Source: Cryobacterium arcticum
Lineage (GTDB): Bacteria; Actinomycetota; Actinomycetes; Actinomycetales; Microbacteriaceae
Direction of reading: 5' to 3'
NCBI RefSeq assembly: GCF_001679725.1
Contig: NZ_CP016282.1
Span: forward strand, 186,001 to 250,000
DNA: 64,000 nucleotides
Shown one piece after another: positions 25,541 through 34,973 of the stretch. The notes below the pieces were generated by a model. The model saw nothing but the letters and a program-made list of their open reading frames with translations, did not search any database and had not been told where the DNA came from. The stretch's first letter is position 1. Each line of letters starts with the position of its first letter. The translations under genes were made by a program, and so were the position numbers.

Positions 25541-26485
25541 ATGCCAGAGACTCCCGATGTGCACTACAGCTTCCTTGGGCCGGCGGGAACCTTCACCGAG
25601 GCCGCCCTCGCCCAGGTTCCGGAGGCCCAGGGCCTGCCGTGGCGGGCCGTCAACAACGTGGGTGAGGCCTTCGCCGACGTCGTGAGCGGGCGCAGCGTGG
25701 CCGCCATGATCGCCATCGAGAACTCCGTCGACGGCGGCGTCAGCGCCACCCAGGACGCCCTCGCGAGCGTGCCCAATCTGCGGATCATCGGGGAGTACCT
25801 GGTGCCCGTGAACTTCGTGCTCGTTGCCCGGCCCGGCACCGCCCTCGAGGACGTCAAGATCGTGAACGCCCACCCGGTGGCGTACGCGCAGTGCCGCAGC
25901 TGGCTGGAAGGCACCCTGCCCAAGCACGGTCATATCCCCTCGTCGAGCAATGTGGCCGCCGCGGCTGCCCTGTTCGAGCCCGGCCCGGCCGATGCCGCCG
26001 TGGCTCCGCCTGGCATCGAGAAGCACCACGACCTGGTCGTGCTCGCCCGCAACATCGGCGACAACCCCAACGCCGTCACCCGGTTTGTGCTCGTGGGCCG
26101 CACCACGGTCATCCCCGCCCCCACCGGCGCCGACAAGACCAGCGTGATCGTGGAACTGCCCGAAGACCGCGCCGGCGCACTGCTCGACATGCTCGAGCAG
26201 TTCGCCACCCGCGGTGTGAACCTCAGCCTGATCCAATCCCGGCCGATCGGCGATGCCATGGGTCGATACAGATTCGTCATCGACGCCGACGGGCACATCT
26301 TCGACGAGCGCGTGGCGGATGCCCTGTTAGGCCTTCGCCGGTTCAGCCCCAAGGTGCTCTTCCTGGGGTCCTACCCGCGGGCCGACAAACAACCCAATGT
26401 GTTCACTTCCCGCTATAACGACGAGGTCTTCATCGAGGCCAGGGACTGGCTGCGCGGCCTGATCTCGGGGGAGCCGGGCGCGTGA
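25541..26485 (+). CDS. pheA: Prephenate dehydratase
   Basis: A 314-residue monofunctional enzyme converting prephenate to phenylpyruvate. The catalytic domain has [39 protein letters not shown] and the conserved TRF site [13 protein letters not shown]-terminal ACT domain ([20 protein letters not shown], then [14 protein letters not shown]) should give phenylalanine feedback inhibition. It is divergent from pgm with 36 bp between the starts, and overlaps the next membrane-protein gene by 4 bp. Confidence 0.93.
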   Translation: MPETPDVHYSFLGPAGTFTEAALAQVPEAQGLPWRAVNNVGEAFADVVSGRSVAAMIAIENSVDGGVSATQDALASVPNLRIIGEYLVPVNFVLVARPGTALEDVKIVNAHPVAYAQCRSWLEGTLPKHGHIPSSSNVAAAAALFEPGPADAAVAPPGIEKHHDLVVLARNIGDNPNAVTRFVLVGRTTVIPAPTGADKTSVIVELPEDRAGALLDMLEQFATRGVNLSLIQSRPIGDAMGRYRFVIDADGHIFDERVADALLGLRRFSPKVLFLGSYPRADKQPNVFTSRYNDEVFIEARDWLRGLISGEPGA

Positions 26486-27024
26486 GCACCCCGGGGGGAA
26501 CCGACCGGCCGGCTTTCGACCCGCGCCACGATGCCATCTACCAACGTGGCTACCAGGCCGGTGACTCCCCGGCGGCCCAGCCGGGTGCTGCGCCGGCCGG
26601 TACCTCCCGGGCCGCTGCCGCACGGATCGGCCCTCCGCCGACCGGGCCCAGCTCGCCGACCGCCGCGGCATTCGCCGGCACCGTCGCAGCCGACGAGATC
26701 GGCGACCTCGACCCGTTGGGCTTCGACTCGGATGGCTTCCACGACGAACTTGAACGGCCGCGGTGGAACCCGTTCATCGCGCTGCTCTGGGTGCTGGGCG
26801 TCGCGCTCGCGGGCGGCGGTGCGGCGTTGCTGTGGCAGACCGTGGGCAATATGTTCCGGAACAACTCGTACTCGGGCAATGGAGAGCCGCCGGTCTCGTT
26901 CATACTGCAGCAGTTCAGCTATCTGGTGGCGCCGCCCCTGATCTCGGCCGGCCTGATCATCCTGGCCGGGCTGCTGTTCTGGCACGCGGCCGCCTGGCGG
27001 GCCCGCCGGCGCATCACCGGCTGA
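26482..27024 (+). CDS. Hypothetical membrane protein with two helices
   Basis: A 180-residue protein with a GTG start overlapping the pheA stop. The first 90 residues are Pro/Ala-rich and disordered, followed by EIGDLDPLGFDSDGFHDELE and two transmembrane segments near 100-122 (FIALLWVLGVALAGGGAALL) and 148-172. It ends in a basic tail (RARRRITG). No known domain is recognised; similar proteins are common in Microbacteriaceae. The coupling to pheA is probably positional only. Confidence 0.7.
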   Translation: MSTPGGTDRPAFDPRHDAIYQRGYQAGDSPAAQPGAAPAGTSRAAAARIGPPPTGPSSPTAAAFAGTVAADEIGDLDPLGFDSDGFHDELERPRWNPFIALLWVLGVALAGGGAALLWQTVGNMFRNNSYSGNGEPPVSFILQQFSYLVAPPLISAGLIILAGLLFWHAAAWRARRRITG

Positions 27025-28030
27025 GAACGGCCGGCACCCGCACCAGCAGCGCCCCGGCATCCGCGCGCAGGAAAACGCTGCGGACCAGCCCGAACTCGTC
27101 GCCGTCCAACTCGAACTCCTGCGGCTTGTCGGGCACGATGCGGATGTCGGTGGCGCGCAGCACGGTCATGGCCCGCTCGTCATCGGTCTCGGTGAGCTCG
27201 ATGATGCGCCGCCCCACTGCGAACCGGCGCAGCACGCCGTTCTGCCAGGTGACGCGGCGCCAGATCTTCAACCAGCCGAGCACCCCACGCGGCTGCAGCA
27301 CGGCGATGTCCAGGATCCCGTCGTCGACCAGCGCCTCGGGCAGGAACTGGATGTTGCCCGGCAGCACACCGCAGTTGGCGATCAGGATGGTGCTCACGAG
27401 CGCCTGGTGCTCGCTGCGGGTGCCCAAGTTGTACCGGATGCGGAACTGCTCCGCCTTGGGCAGGGCGCGCATGCCCGCGTCCACGTATGCCAGCCAGCCC
27501 ACCTGCTTCTTGAGGTCGGGGCGGGTGGCGGCGATCATCTGGGCGTCGAGGCCGAGGCCGGCCATGACCAGGAAGGCGTGGTCCTCGATGCGGTTGTCCG
27601 CGTAGGTCACCGACGCGATGCCCAGGTCGATCGCCCGGCTGTGGCCGGTGAAGGCGATCACGATGGCGTCATCGAGGCTGTTCAGGGGCAGCTGCAGGTT
27701 GCGCGCCAGCAGGTTTCCGGTGCCCACCGGCAGTACGCCCAACGGCACCTCGGAGGAGCGCAGTGACTCCGCGACGGCGCGCACCGTGCCGTCGCCGCCC
27801 GCGACGAGAACCAGGTCCACTCCCAGGCGCAGCGCCTGACGGGTGACCCGCTGCCCGGGGTCCTGCACGCTGGTCTCGAACCACAGCGTCTCGCCCCACT
27901 CCGCAGCGGCGGCAGCGGCGGTGACCCCGGCGCGCAACCGCACGACATCCGTCTTCACCGGGTTATAGACCACCGCGGCCCGGCGAACGACGGATGCGGC
28001 GTCACGCGGAGCGGAACTGGGATCGGCCAT
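27014..28030 (-). CDS. Diacylglycerol/sphingosine kinase-like lipid kinase
   Basis: A 338-residue DAGK_cat-domain protein. AAVVYNPVKTDVVRLRAGV opens the fold; LVLVAGGDGTVRAVAESL is the conserved GGDGT nucleotide site and LGVLPVGTGNLLARNLQLP the second. The C-terminal beta-sandwich includes GNIQFLPEALVDDGILDIAV. It would phosphorylate diacylglycerol or a similar lipid at the inner membrane. Its 3' end overlaps the convergent hypothetical gene by 11 bp. It is divergent from serS with 58 bp between the starts. Confidence 0.88.
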   Translation of the reverse strand: MADPSSAPRDAASVVRRAAVVYNPVKTDVVRLRAGVTAAAAAAEWGETLWFETSVQDPGQRVTRQALRLGVDLVLVAGGDGTVRAVAESLRSSEVPLGVLPVGTGNLLARNLQLPLNSLDDAIVIAFTGHSRAIDLGIASVTYADNRIEDHAFLVMAGLGLDAQMIAATRPDLKKQVGWLAYVDAGMRALPKAEQFRIRYNLGTRSEHQALVSTILIANCGVLPGNIQFLPEALVDDGILDIAVLQPRGVLGWLKIWRRVTWQNGVLRRFAVGRRIIELTETDDERAMTVLRATDIRIVPDKPQEFELDGDEFGLVRSVFLRADAGALLVRVPAVLSR

Positions 28031-28088
28031 TCGCTCAGGCTAGCAACAGGCCGCCGGGCGGAGCATGCGGCGCTTGTAGACTGACCGA

Positions 28089-29354
28089 GTGATTGATCCG
28101 GTGCTGCTACGCGAAAATCCCGACCTCGTCAAGCGATCGCAGGAGGCGCGGGGTGACTCCGTCGCGGCCGTCGACGAGGCGCTCGCCGCCGACGCCGACC
28201 GTCGGGCGTCCATCACGAGCTTCGAGGCCCTGCGGGCGTCACAGAACGCCTTCGGCAAGACCGTGGCCCAGGCCCCCCCGGCCGAGAAGAAGGCCCTCGT
28301 CGCCCAGGCGCAGAACCTCGCCGCCGAGGTCAAGGCGGCCGGTGTCGTCGCCGCGGAGGCCGAGGCCCGCTTCACGAGTGTGATGCGCACCATCGCCAAC
28401 CCGATCATCGACGGCGTTCCGGCCGGCGGCGAAGCCAACTTCGCCACCCTGCGCACCCACGGCGAGATCCCCACCTTCGACTTCGAAGCGCGCGACCACC
28501 TCGAGATCGGTGAGCTGCTCGGCGCCATCGACATGGGTCGCGGCGCCAAGGTCTCCGGCGCCCGCTTCTACTTCCTCCGCGGCATCGGCGCCCGGCTCGA
28601 GATCGCCCTGATGAACATGGCCCTCGACCACGCGCTCGCGGCCGACTTCATCCCGATGATCACGCCCACCCTGGTGCGCCCGGAGATCATGGACGGCACC
28701 GGCTTCCTCGGCGAGCACGCCGACGAGATCTACCACCTGCCCGCCGACGACCTCTACCTCACCGGCACCAGTGAGGTGGCCCTGGCCGGTTACCACAGCG
28801 ACGAGATCCTCGACCTCACCGACGGGCCGCTGCGCTACGCCGGCTGGTCCACCTGCTACCGCCGCGAGGCCGGTTCGGGCGGCAAGGACACCCGCGGCAT
28901 CATCCGCGTGCACCAGTTCAACAAGCTCGAGATGTTCACCTACGTGCTGCCGGAGAACGCCGAAACCGAGCACCTGCGCCTCGTGGCCCTGCAGGAGAAC
29001 ATGCTGCAGGCCCTGGGCCTGAGCTACCGCGTGATCGACGTCGCCGCCGGCGACCTCGGCTCCAGCGCCGCCCGCAAGTACGACATCGAGGCCTGGGTGC
29101 CCACCCAGAACGCCTACCGCGAGCTCACCAGCACGAGCAACTGCACCACCTACCAGGCGCGCCGCCTGGACATCCGCTATCGCACGGAGACCGGCAAGAC
29201 CGCCCCGGTCGCCACCCTGAACGGCACCCTGGCCACCACCCGCTGGATCGTCGCCATCCTGGAAACCCACCAGCAGGCCGACGGTTCGGTGCGTGTACCC
29301 GAGGCTCTGCGGCCCTATCTCGGCGGGCTCGAAGTCCTCACGCCTATCCGATGA
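28089..29354 (+). CDS. serS: Seryl-tRNA synthetase
   Basis: A 421-residue class II synthetase that charges tRNA-Ser. The N-terminal coiled-coil arm (about residues 30-105, Ala/Lys/Glu-rich) is evident. The catalytic core has [38 protein letters not shown], motif 2 [20 protein letters not shown] and motif 3 [20 protein letters not shown]. Two tRNA-Ser genes lie 0.9 and 2.4 kb downstream. The following HAD gene overlaps its end by 4 bp. Confidence 0.95.
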   Translation: MIDPVLLRENPDLVKRSQEARGDSVAAVDEALAADADRRASITSFEALRASQNAFGKTVAQAPPAEKKALVAQAQNLAAEVKAAGVVAAEAEARFTSVMRTIANPIIDGVPAGGEANFATLRTHGEIPTFDFEARDHLEIGELLGAIDMGRGAKVSGARFYFLRGIGARLEIALMNMALDHALAADFIPMITPTLVRPEIMDGTGFLGEHADEIYHLPADDLYLTGTSEVALAGYHSDEILDLTDGPLRYAGWSTCYRREAGSGGKDTRGIIRVHQFNKLEMFTYVLPENAETEHLRLVALQENMLQALGLSYRVIDVAAGDLGSSAARKYDIEAWVPTQNAYRELTSTSNCTTYQARRLDIRYRTETGKTAPVATLNGTLATTRWIVAILETHQQADGSVRVPEALRPYLGGLEVLTPIR

Positions 29355-30163
29355 CCGTCACCACCGACGCGCCCTGGCTCGTCGCCCTCGATATCGACGG
29401 CACCACCCTGCACGAGGACGGCACCATCAGCGAGGCCGTCGTGCGACAGGTGCGCCGCGTGGCCGCCGCCGGCCACCAGATCATGCTCGCCACCGGGCGG
29501 AGCGCCGCGTCCACCCTGCCGGTTCTGGACCGCCTCGAGATCACCCCGCAGTTCGTGGTCTGTTCCAACGGCGCCATCACCCTGCGCCGCGACGCGGATG
29601 CCCCTATGGGCTACCGCAGGGAATGGGTCGAGACCTTCAACCCCAGCGACGTGCTGCTCTCCATCCGCTCGCACCTCAACAACGCCCGCTACGCCGTCGA
29701 GGACGAGCACGGCTACTACCGGTACACCGAGGCATTCCCCGATTCCACCATCGGCCTGGACAGCGAGCACGTCCCCTTCGAGGAGCTACTGCGGCACGAC
29801 GCCACGCGCGTCGTCGTCGTTTCGCCCGACCACGACATGGAGGACTTCCTCCAGGTGGTCGAACAGATGGGGTTGAACCAGGTCAGCTACGCGATCGGCT
29901 GGACCGCCTGGCTCGACATCGCGCCGGACGGCGTGAACAAGGCCACCGCCATGGAGCGGGTGCGTGCCGAACTCGGCATTCCGCGAAGCCGGGTGATGGC
30001 CGTCGGCGACGGGCGCAACGACATCGACATGCTGCTCTGGGCCGGCTCAGAGGGCCGCGGCGTGGCCATGGGCCAGTCCCCAGATGACGTTCTCGAGGCG
30101 GCCAGCGAACTCACCGTGAGCGTGCAGGACGACGGCCTGGCCGTGGTTCTGAGCAGCCTCTAA
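29351..30163 (+). CDS. HAD-superfamily hydrolase, Cof type
   Basis: A 270-residue phosphatase. Motif I is [14 protein letters not shown], motif II the TGRS segment [12 protein letters not shown], motif III the Lys in [17 protein letters not shown] and motif [20 protein letters not shown]. The C2 cap domain between motifs II and III is of the Cof type, which acts on sugar phosphates, nucleotides or flavin phosphates. It is translationally coupled to serS, an arrangement common in actinobacteria and of unknown meaning. Confidence 0.9.
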   Translation: MTVTTDAPWLVALDIDGTTLHEDGTISEAVVRQVRRVAAAGHQIMLATGRSAASTLPVLDRLEITPQFVVCSNGAITLRRDADAPMGYRREWVETFNPSDVLLSIRSHLNNARYAVEDEHGYYRYTEAFPDSTIGLDSEHVPFEELLRHDATRVVVVSPDHDMEDFLQVVEQMGLNQVSYAIGWTAWLDIAPDGVNKATAMERVRAELGIPRSRVMAVGDGRNDIDMLLWAGSEGRGVAMGQSPDDVLEAASELTVSVQDDGLAVVLSSL

Positions 30164-30293
30164 CCCCCAGAACGCGCGCGTGCAGTCGCTTGTCAGCCTC
30201 GCGTGTCAGGCTGCACATTCCGCTATCGGCTAAGATCGGGCGCAGTTCGTAGTTGGACCGCGCCCGTTGTGGCACGGCCCGGCATCCGAATCT

Positions 30294-30381
30294 GGAGGGC
30301 TGTCCGAGCGGCCGATGGAGCCAGTCTTGAAAACTGGTGGGCAGAAATGTCTCGTGGGTTCGAATCCCACGCCCTCCGCCA
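30294..30381 (+). tRNA. tRNA-Ser (UGA anticodon), CCA encoded
   Basis: An 88-nt cloverleaf: acceptor GGAGGGC pairs with GCCCTCC, discriminator G, then encoded CCA. The anticodon arm CCAGTCTTGAAAACTGG places TGA in the loop. A long class II variable arm follows, as required for serine tRNAs, and the T-arm reads GTGGGTTCGAATCCCAC. It would read UCA and related serine codons. It lies 39 bp before the LCP gene. Confidence 0.95.
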
Positions 30382-30419
30382 TCAGGCGGCCGAACCTGCA
30401 GCACGACGAGAGGAAATGA

Positions 30420-31691
30420 GTGAGCGACCAGTTGCGCCCCCGCTCCAGACGATCGAAGCAGATCAGCACGATCGCCCGGCACGGACGGCTCAAGCGCTCC
30501 AACGCCTTCGCCAACGTCGCCAAGATCCTCGCCGCCACCCTCGCCGTGGTGATGGTGAGCGGCGTCTCCGTCGCCGCCCTGGCCACCCTCAACGTGGCCG
30601 CGAGCGTCAAGCCGGGCGTCACGCTCGACAACGAGACCGACGGCCCGATCCCCTCCATCAGCTCGATCGACGGCGGCGCCAACCTGCTCCTCGTCGGCAG
30701 CGACAGCCGTGCCGGCCAGGGGGACGGCTACGGCGACCCCGAGGAGGAAACCTCCGTGCTCAACGACGTCACAATGTTGCTGCACATCGCCGAAGACCAC
30801 AGCAGCGCCACTGTGGTCAGCTTCCCCCGGGACACCTTCGTGCCCATCCCGGAGTGCCCGGACCCCGACGGCGGCACCTTCAGTGCCATGAGCAGCCAGA
30901 AGATCAACACCACTCTCAACTACGGCGGCCTTGCCTGCACGGTCAAGACCGTGGAGGCGCTCACCGGCCTGTCCATCCCCTACGCCGCACTCGTGCAGTT
31001 CAACGGTGTCGCGGCCATGTCCGAGGCCGTCGGCGGGGTGCCCGTGTGCATCGCCGAGCCCATCGTCGACTCGTACACCGACCTCGACATCCCCGCCGGC
31101 CTGCACGAGCTCAAGGGCCTCGAGGCCCTGCAGTTCCTGCGCACCCGCCACGGCGTCGGCGACGGCAGCGACCTGGGCCGGATCAGCAACCAGCAGGTGT
31201 TCCTTTCCGCGTTGGCGCGCACCTTGAAGAGCTCCGACACGCTCAGCGACCCGATCAAGCTGTATTCGATCGCCAAGGCCGCGGTCGACAACATGGAGTT
31301 GTCGAACACCTTGAAGAGCATGGACACCATGGTGTCCATCGCTATGGCGCTCAAGGACATCCCGCTGGACAAGGTCGTGTTCGTGCAGTACCCGATCAAC
31401 TACGTCGACGGCGGCGTCGAGCCCGATGAGACGGCAGCCGCCGACCTCATCGCGGCCATCAACGCGGACGTCTCGCCCACCCTCGCGCCCGGCGAGGCCG
31501 ACTTCCTGTCGGTGCCCGACCCCACCGCCAGCGCCACACCGACCGACCCGGCGACGGAGGACCCCGCGGCCACTGACGCCCCGGTGACCACCGACCCGGC
31601 ACCGACCGCGACGGCACTGCCCAGCAACGTCTACGGGCAGGATGCCTCGCAGCAGACCTGTTCGTCCGGTCGTCCGGTCGAAGACCAGTAG
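30420..31691 (+). CDS. LytR-CpsA-Psr (LCP) family wall glycopolymer transferase
   Basis: A 423-residue type II membrane protein. After a basic cytoplasmic tail, a helix at about residues 38-60 (ILAATLAVVMVSGVSVAALA) anchors the extracellular LCP domain. Conserved parts are LLLVGSDSRAGQGDG, VVSFPRDTFVPIP with the catalytic Arg, and FLRTRHGVGDGSDLGRISNQ. These enzymes attach undecaprenyl-linked glycopolymers to peptidoglycan. The C-terminus is a Thr/Pro/Ala/Asp-rich tail of about 60 residues. The GTG at 30420 has AGGAAA just upstream. It sits between the two tRNA-Ser genes. Confidence 0.9.
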   Translation: MSDQLRPRSRRSKQISTIARHGRLKRSNAFANVAKILAATLAVVMVSGVSVAALATLNVAASVKPGVTLDNETDGPIPSISSIDGGANLLLVGSDSRAGQGDGYGDPEEETSVLNDVTMLLHIAEDHSSATVVSFPRDTFVPIPECPDPDGGTFSAMSSQKINTTLNYGGLACTVKTVEALTGLSIPYAALVQFNGVAAMSEAVGGVPVCIAEPIVDSYTDLDIPAGLHELKGLEALQFLRTRHGVGDGSDLGRISNQQVFLSALARTLKSSDTLSDPIKLYSIAKAAVDNMELSNTLKSMDTMVSIAMALKDIPLDKVVFVQYPINYVDGGVEPDETAAADLIAAINADVSPTLAPGEADFLSVPDPTASATPTDPATEDPAATDAPVTTDPAPTATALPSNVYGQDASQQTCSSGRPVEDQ

Positions 31692-31697
31692 CCGCAG

Positions 31698-31736
31698 CGC
31701 GGCATCCGCTGAACCCATGTTCAATCGGATGCCGCG
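31698..31736 (+). terminator. Stem-loop after the LCP gene
   Basis: CGCGGCATCCG (31698-31708) is complementary to CGGATGCCGCG (31726-31736) with a 17-base loop. It begins 7 bp after the LCP stop codon. There is no long T-run, so it may be a weak terminator or an mRNA 3'-end stabiliser. Confidence 0.55.
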
Positions 31737-31782
31737 GTGCCGTTAGTATGGTGCATGTGCGTTTGCGAAAGCTCTCGCTCAG

Positions 31783-31872
31783 GAGACGTCGCATAGTCCG
31801 GCTTAGTGCACCACCCTGCTAAGGTGGAGTGCCCTTCACGGGGCACCGAGGGTTCAAATCCCTCCGTCTCCG
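31783..31872 (+). tRNA. tRNA-Ser (GCU anticodon)
   Basis: A 90-nt class II tRNA. Acceptor GGAGACG pairs with CGTCTCC, discriminator G; a full CCA is not encoded (CAC follows). The anticodon arm CCACCCTGCTAAGGTGG has GCT in the loop. A long variable arm (GTGCCCTTCACGGGGCAC) and T-arm GAGGGTTCAAATCCCTC are clear. It decodes AGC/AGU and is followed 13 bp later by a terminator. Confidence 0.95.
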
Positions 31873-31885
31873 CACTTCACGAAAG

Positions 31886-31918
31886 CCCGCTGGATCCTCA
31901 AGATCCAGCGGGTTTTTT
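31886..31918 (+). terminator. Rho-independent terminator of tRNA-Ser(GCU)
   Basis: CCCGCTGGATC (31886-31896) pairs exactly with GATCCAGCGGG (31902-31912), 5-base loop, followed by TTTTTT (31913-31918). A textbook intrinsic terminator placed directly after the tRNA. Confidence 0.93.
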
Positions 31919-32065
31919 CGTTCTCCCAGCCGTCTGCGCCGAGAGACCGCGCCCGGAGATGAGCTTGTCTGTGAGAACTCTCAGACAGTAGGCTTGCCCC
32001 AGGAGGACGGTAGTTGAACATCCGATGAACATTTCACCGGCTGAGCTGTAGGCGGCCGCACTGAG

Positions 32066-33592
32066 ATGAAGCTCGATTTGACCGAACTTGCCCTGGAACT
32101 CGAGGGCGGCGCCGCCCGCGCCGTCGAGGTGCGGGTCTCCGGTCGCCGGGTGCTCACCCTCGCCGCCGAACTGGCCGAGACCGCCGCGAACGGCGTGGTC
32201 CGGTACCGGCTGCCGCCCGCCTTCGGCCTCACTCTGCGCGGCTCGGGGGATGTCGTCGTGCACGCCGTCGACACCGGGGCCGAGCTCGCGCGCACGCCGG
32301 TGCGATCCGTCGTCGACCCCGACGGCGGGTTGCGCTTCACCGACGCCTCCGGCACCCCGGTGGTGCTGAACAAGTGGGGACACCACTCGCTGACCTTCGC
32401 GGACGCCGCCGACGAGATCATCGCCGACCTGCTGCGGCGCACCAGCGAGGTCTTCGCCGCCCTCACCCGCTTCGGCCTGACGCCGTGGATCATGGGCGGC
32501 ACCCTGCTCGGCCCGGTGCGCTCTGGCGCGCTCCTGCCGCACGACGACGACGCCGACGTCGGTTACGTCAGCGCCCACGAACACCCGGTCGATGTGGCCC
32601 TGGAGAGCTTCGCGCTGCAGCGCTTCCTCGAGCGGGCCGGCTACACCGTCATCCGGTACGGCGCCACCCAGATGCAGGTGCTCTTCCCGGAGGAGGCCGG
32701 GACGGCCTTCCACGTCGACATCTTCGGCGGCTTCTACCGCGACGAGATGTTCATGCAGCCGTTCCACGTGCGCGCACCGATACCCCGGGACACCTTCGAG
32801 AACCTCGCCGAGATCACCATCGAGGGCTGGTCGTTCGCGGCCCCGAACCCGCCCGAACGCTGGCTCGAGGCGAATTACGGACCCACTTGGCGCATCCCGG
32901 ATGCCGGCCACCGGTTCGTCACCCCGCCGGAGGCCGCCCGGCGGTACGGCAACTGGTTCGGCACCACCAACCAGCACCTGCACTTCTGGGAGGAATTCAA
33001 CGCCGCCCGAGCGGGCATCCACGAGGAGCCGGCAGCGGCCGCGCGGGCCTTCCTCGACCGGGTGCCGGTCGGCGCGACGATCTACGAGCTGGCCTACGGC
33101 GGCGGCGACGACCTGGCGCACCTGGCCGGCCGAGGCCACCGGGTCGTGGGGGTGGACTACTCGGCATCGGCCGAGGCCGCCGTGCGCGCGCGGCTGGCCG
33201 ACGACCACCCCACCGTGGAACTCCGCCGCGTCGACCTGGGCGACACCCGGCAGACCCTCGCGCTGGCCGCCGCCGAGTTGAGCGCCCCCGGCACCGCCCA
33301 CATCTACTCCGCCGGCATCGTGCAGGCCCTCACCGTGGAAGCGCGCCAGACGCTGCCCACCCTGGTGGAGCTGCTGCTGCGCCGGGGCGGCGAGTGGGTC
33401 GCCAGCTTCCCCACGGTGCCCGCACCCGGACTGAGCGTGGACGATCCCACCACCTGGCACCTCACGGTGAGCCAGTTCCGGCAGTTGCTGGCAGCCGCCC
33501 CCGCCCTGGAGATTCGCTCCGTCGAGGTGGACATCGAAACCGACAGACGCATCGCCACGGTTGGCGTTGCCCGGAAAGGAACGTTGCAGTGA
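32066..33592 (+). CDS. LicD-family protein fused to a methyltransferase domain
   Basis: A 508-residue protein with three parts. Residues 1 to about 105 are a beta-rich N-terminal region of unknown kind. About 115-290 is a LicD-like nucleotidyltransferase-fold domain: ALTRFGLTPWIMGGTLLGPV, then LLPHDDDADVG (the metal-binding Asp cluster) and FHVDIFGGFYRD. About 335-500 is a class I SAM methyltransferase: TIYELAYGGGDDLAHLAGRG and HRVVGVDYSASAEAA. LicD proteins add phosphocholine or sugar-phosphate groups to wall polymers. The fusion suggests modification of a glycopolymer by phosphotransfer and methylation; this is inference. It overlaps the next gene by 4 bp. Confidence 0.8.
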   Translation: MKLDLTELALELEGGAARAVEVRVSGRRVLTLAAELAETAANGVVRYRLPPAFGLTLRGSGDVVVHAVDTGAELARTPVRSVVDPDGGLRFTDASGTPVVLNKWGHHSLTFADAADEIIADLLRRTSEVFAALTRFGLTPWIMGGTLLGPVRSGALLPHDDDADVGYVSAHEHPVDVALESFALQRFLERAGYTVIRYGATQMQVLFPEEAGTAFHVDIFGGFYRDEMFMQPFHVRAPIPRDTFENLAEITIEGWSFAAPNPPERWLEANYGPTWRIPDAGHRFVTPPEAARRYGNWFGTTNQHLHFWEEFNAARAGIHEEPAAAARAFLDRVPVGATIYELAYGGGDDLAHLAGRGHRVVGVDYSASAEAAVRARLADDHPTVELRRVDLGDTRQTLALAAAELSAPGTAHIYSAGIVQALTVEARQTLPTLVELLLRRGGEWVASFPTVPAPGLSVDDPTTWHLTVSQFRQLLAAAPALEIRSVEVDIETDRRIATVGVARKGTLQ

Positions 33593-33912
33593 ACAACGTT
33601 GCAGTGCACAGAGTGAAGACGCTGGTCGGGAGGGTCGTGCGCAAGCTGGCCCCCGAGACCATGCGCACCCTGGAATACGCCGGCGATCTCCGGAGGCTGG
33701 ATGAGCGCCTGCCGGGGGTCGTGCGCCGAGTCGACGATCTGCAGACACGGATGGAGGGTGTGGAGCACCGGTTGGCCGAGCTGGATGGTGTGCCTCTCGC
33801 GGTGGACGAGCTCCGCCGCGATTCCCTGCGGGTCGCCGAACTCACCGACCTTGTCGTCACGGCGCTGGGCACCCTGCCCCGGCCCGCCGGCGAACGGCGG
33901 CCACCGCAGTAG
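33589..33912 (+). CDS. Small coiled-coil protein coupled to the LicD-methyltransferase gene
   Basis: A 107-residue protein with GTG start at 33589, preceded by AAAGGA 8 bp upstream and overlapping the upstream stop. The first 30 residues are basic (VKTLVGRVVRKLAPETMRTL). Residues about 35-75 form a probable coiled coil (LDERLPGVVRRVDDLQTRME, then VEHRLAEL), and the tail is Pro/Arg-rich. A 15-bp duplication (ACGTTGCAGTG repeated) surrounds the start, giving a second possible GTG at 33601. No known family. Similar coiled-coil partners often accompany glycan methyltransferases and may tether or measure; that is speculation. Confidence 0.72.
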   Translation: MNNVAVHRVKTLVGRVVRKLAPETMRTLEYAGDLRRLDERLPGVVRRVDDLQTRMEGVEHRLAELDGVPLAVDELRRDSLRVAELTDLVVTALGTLPRPAGERRPPQ

Positions 33913-33930
33913 CCTCCCGGGCGCAACCGG

Positions 33931-34920
33931 TCACCGCTTGTTGCTCAGCGGCACCAGGGTGACGGGCGAGAGATCGACGGTTACCCGGTCAGGGTCGAGT
34001 CCTGCGGCCTCCAGCGCCGTCTCCAGGTCGGTGGTGCCGGGGATCGGCGGCGCTCCCTGCACGTGCAGGATCACCTCGGTGCCCTGGGTCGAGACGCCGG
34101 TGACGGTCCAGCCCACGCCGGCGGCCCACTCCTGGCCCACCGACTGCACGGTGCCTTCGGCGTTGCTGCGTGCGGTGACATCCACGCTGGTGAGGGTGAG
34201 CGGGATGCCGATGAGCAGCAGCATGCCGGCCAGCACGGTCACCGGGCCGAGCAGGTTCGGGGCACTCTGGTCGCCCGGCACCCTGCGGCGGGTCAGCCGG
34301 CTCACCCCGTAGACCGACATCACCACGATCCCGGTACCGAGAATGGCGACCACGTTGGTGGCGAAGAGCAGCAGGGCGCCCAGGAACTGCGGCACCGACC
34401 CGGACTCGAGCACCAGCCCGGCGACGGCCAGGGGCGGCACGAGCGAAATGGCGATGGCCACGCCGGGGAGGGTGTCGGAGATGTCCCGCCTTACGAGCGC
34501 CACCGAGCCCACCACGCCGGTACCCAGGGCGGCGAGCAGGTCGATCAGCCGCGGGGTCACCCGGCCTGCGACCTGGGCATTGGTGGCGGCCAGAACCGGC
34601 GTCTGCACCAGCAGCCCCACCGCGAACCCGATCGCCGTCGCGGCCGCGGCGCCGGTCAACACCAGGAGCAGGGCCCGGGCGAGGTTGACCCGGTCGCCCA
34701 ACACCGTGGCCAGCATGGTGCCGAGGATCGGCGTCATCAGGGGCGCCACGATCATCGCTCCGATGACCGTGGCGGTGGAATCCCCGACGATCCCGGCCGA
34801 GGCGATGATCGAGGCGAGCACCAGCAGCATCCAGAAGCGCGAATAACGTGCTCCGGCAGTGGGGCCGTCGAAGAAGACGGCATCCTGCATATCGGCGGTG
34901 CTGTTGAACCGGTCGCTCAC
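33931..34920 (-). CDS. DUF389 family membrane protein
   Basis: A 329-residue integral membrane protein with six or more helices. The DUF389 signature is clear: FWMLLVLASIIASAGIVGDS, TATVIGAMIVAPLMTPILGT, then DTLPGVAIAISLVPPLAVAG. The C-terminal 90 residues are a soluble periplasmic or cytoplasmic domain (VDVTARSNAEGTVQSVGQEW). The function is unknown for the whole family. The gene is divergent from the phosphoesterase gene at 34974 and converges on the coiled-coil gene with 18 bp between. Confidence 0.88.
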   Translation of the reverse strand: MSDRFNSTADMQDAVFFDGPTAGARYSRFWMLLVLASIIASAGIVGDSTATVIGAMIVAPLMTPILGTMLATVLGDRVNLARALLLVLTGAAAATAIGFAVGLLVQTPVLAATNAQVAGRVTPRLIDLLAALGTGVVGSVALVRRDISDTLPGVAIAISLVPPLAVAGLVLESGSVPQFLGALLLFATNVVAILGTGIVVMSVYGVSRLTRRRVPGDQSAPNLLGPVTVLAGMLLLIGIPLTLTSVDVTARSNAEGTVQSVGQEWAAGVGWTVTGVSTQGTEVILHVQGAPPIPGTTDLETALEAAGLDPDRVTVDLSPVTLVPLSNKR

Positions 34921-34973
34921 GCTGTGACCCTAGCCCCGGTGCGCTCAGGCCGGTAGCCGGGCCAGAATGGGAC

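Noticed and set aside
25505..26296. N-terminal extension of phosphoglucomutase
   Set aside because: It lies antisense to pheA and the family starts at [10 protein letters not shown] (25504).
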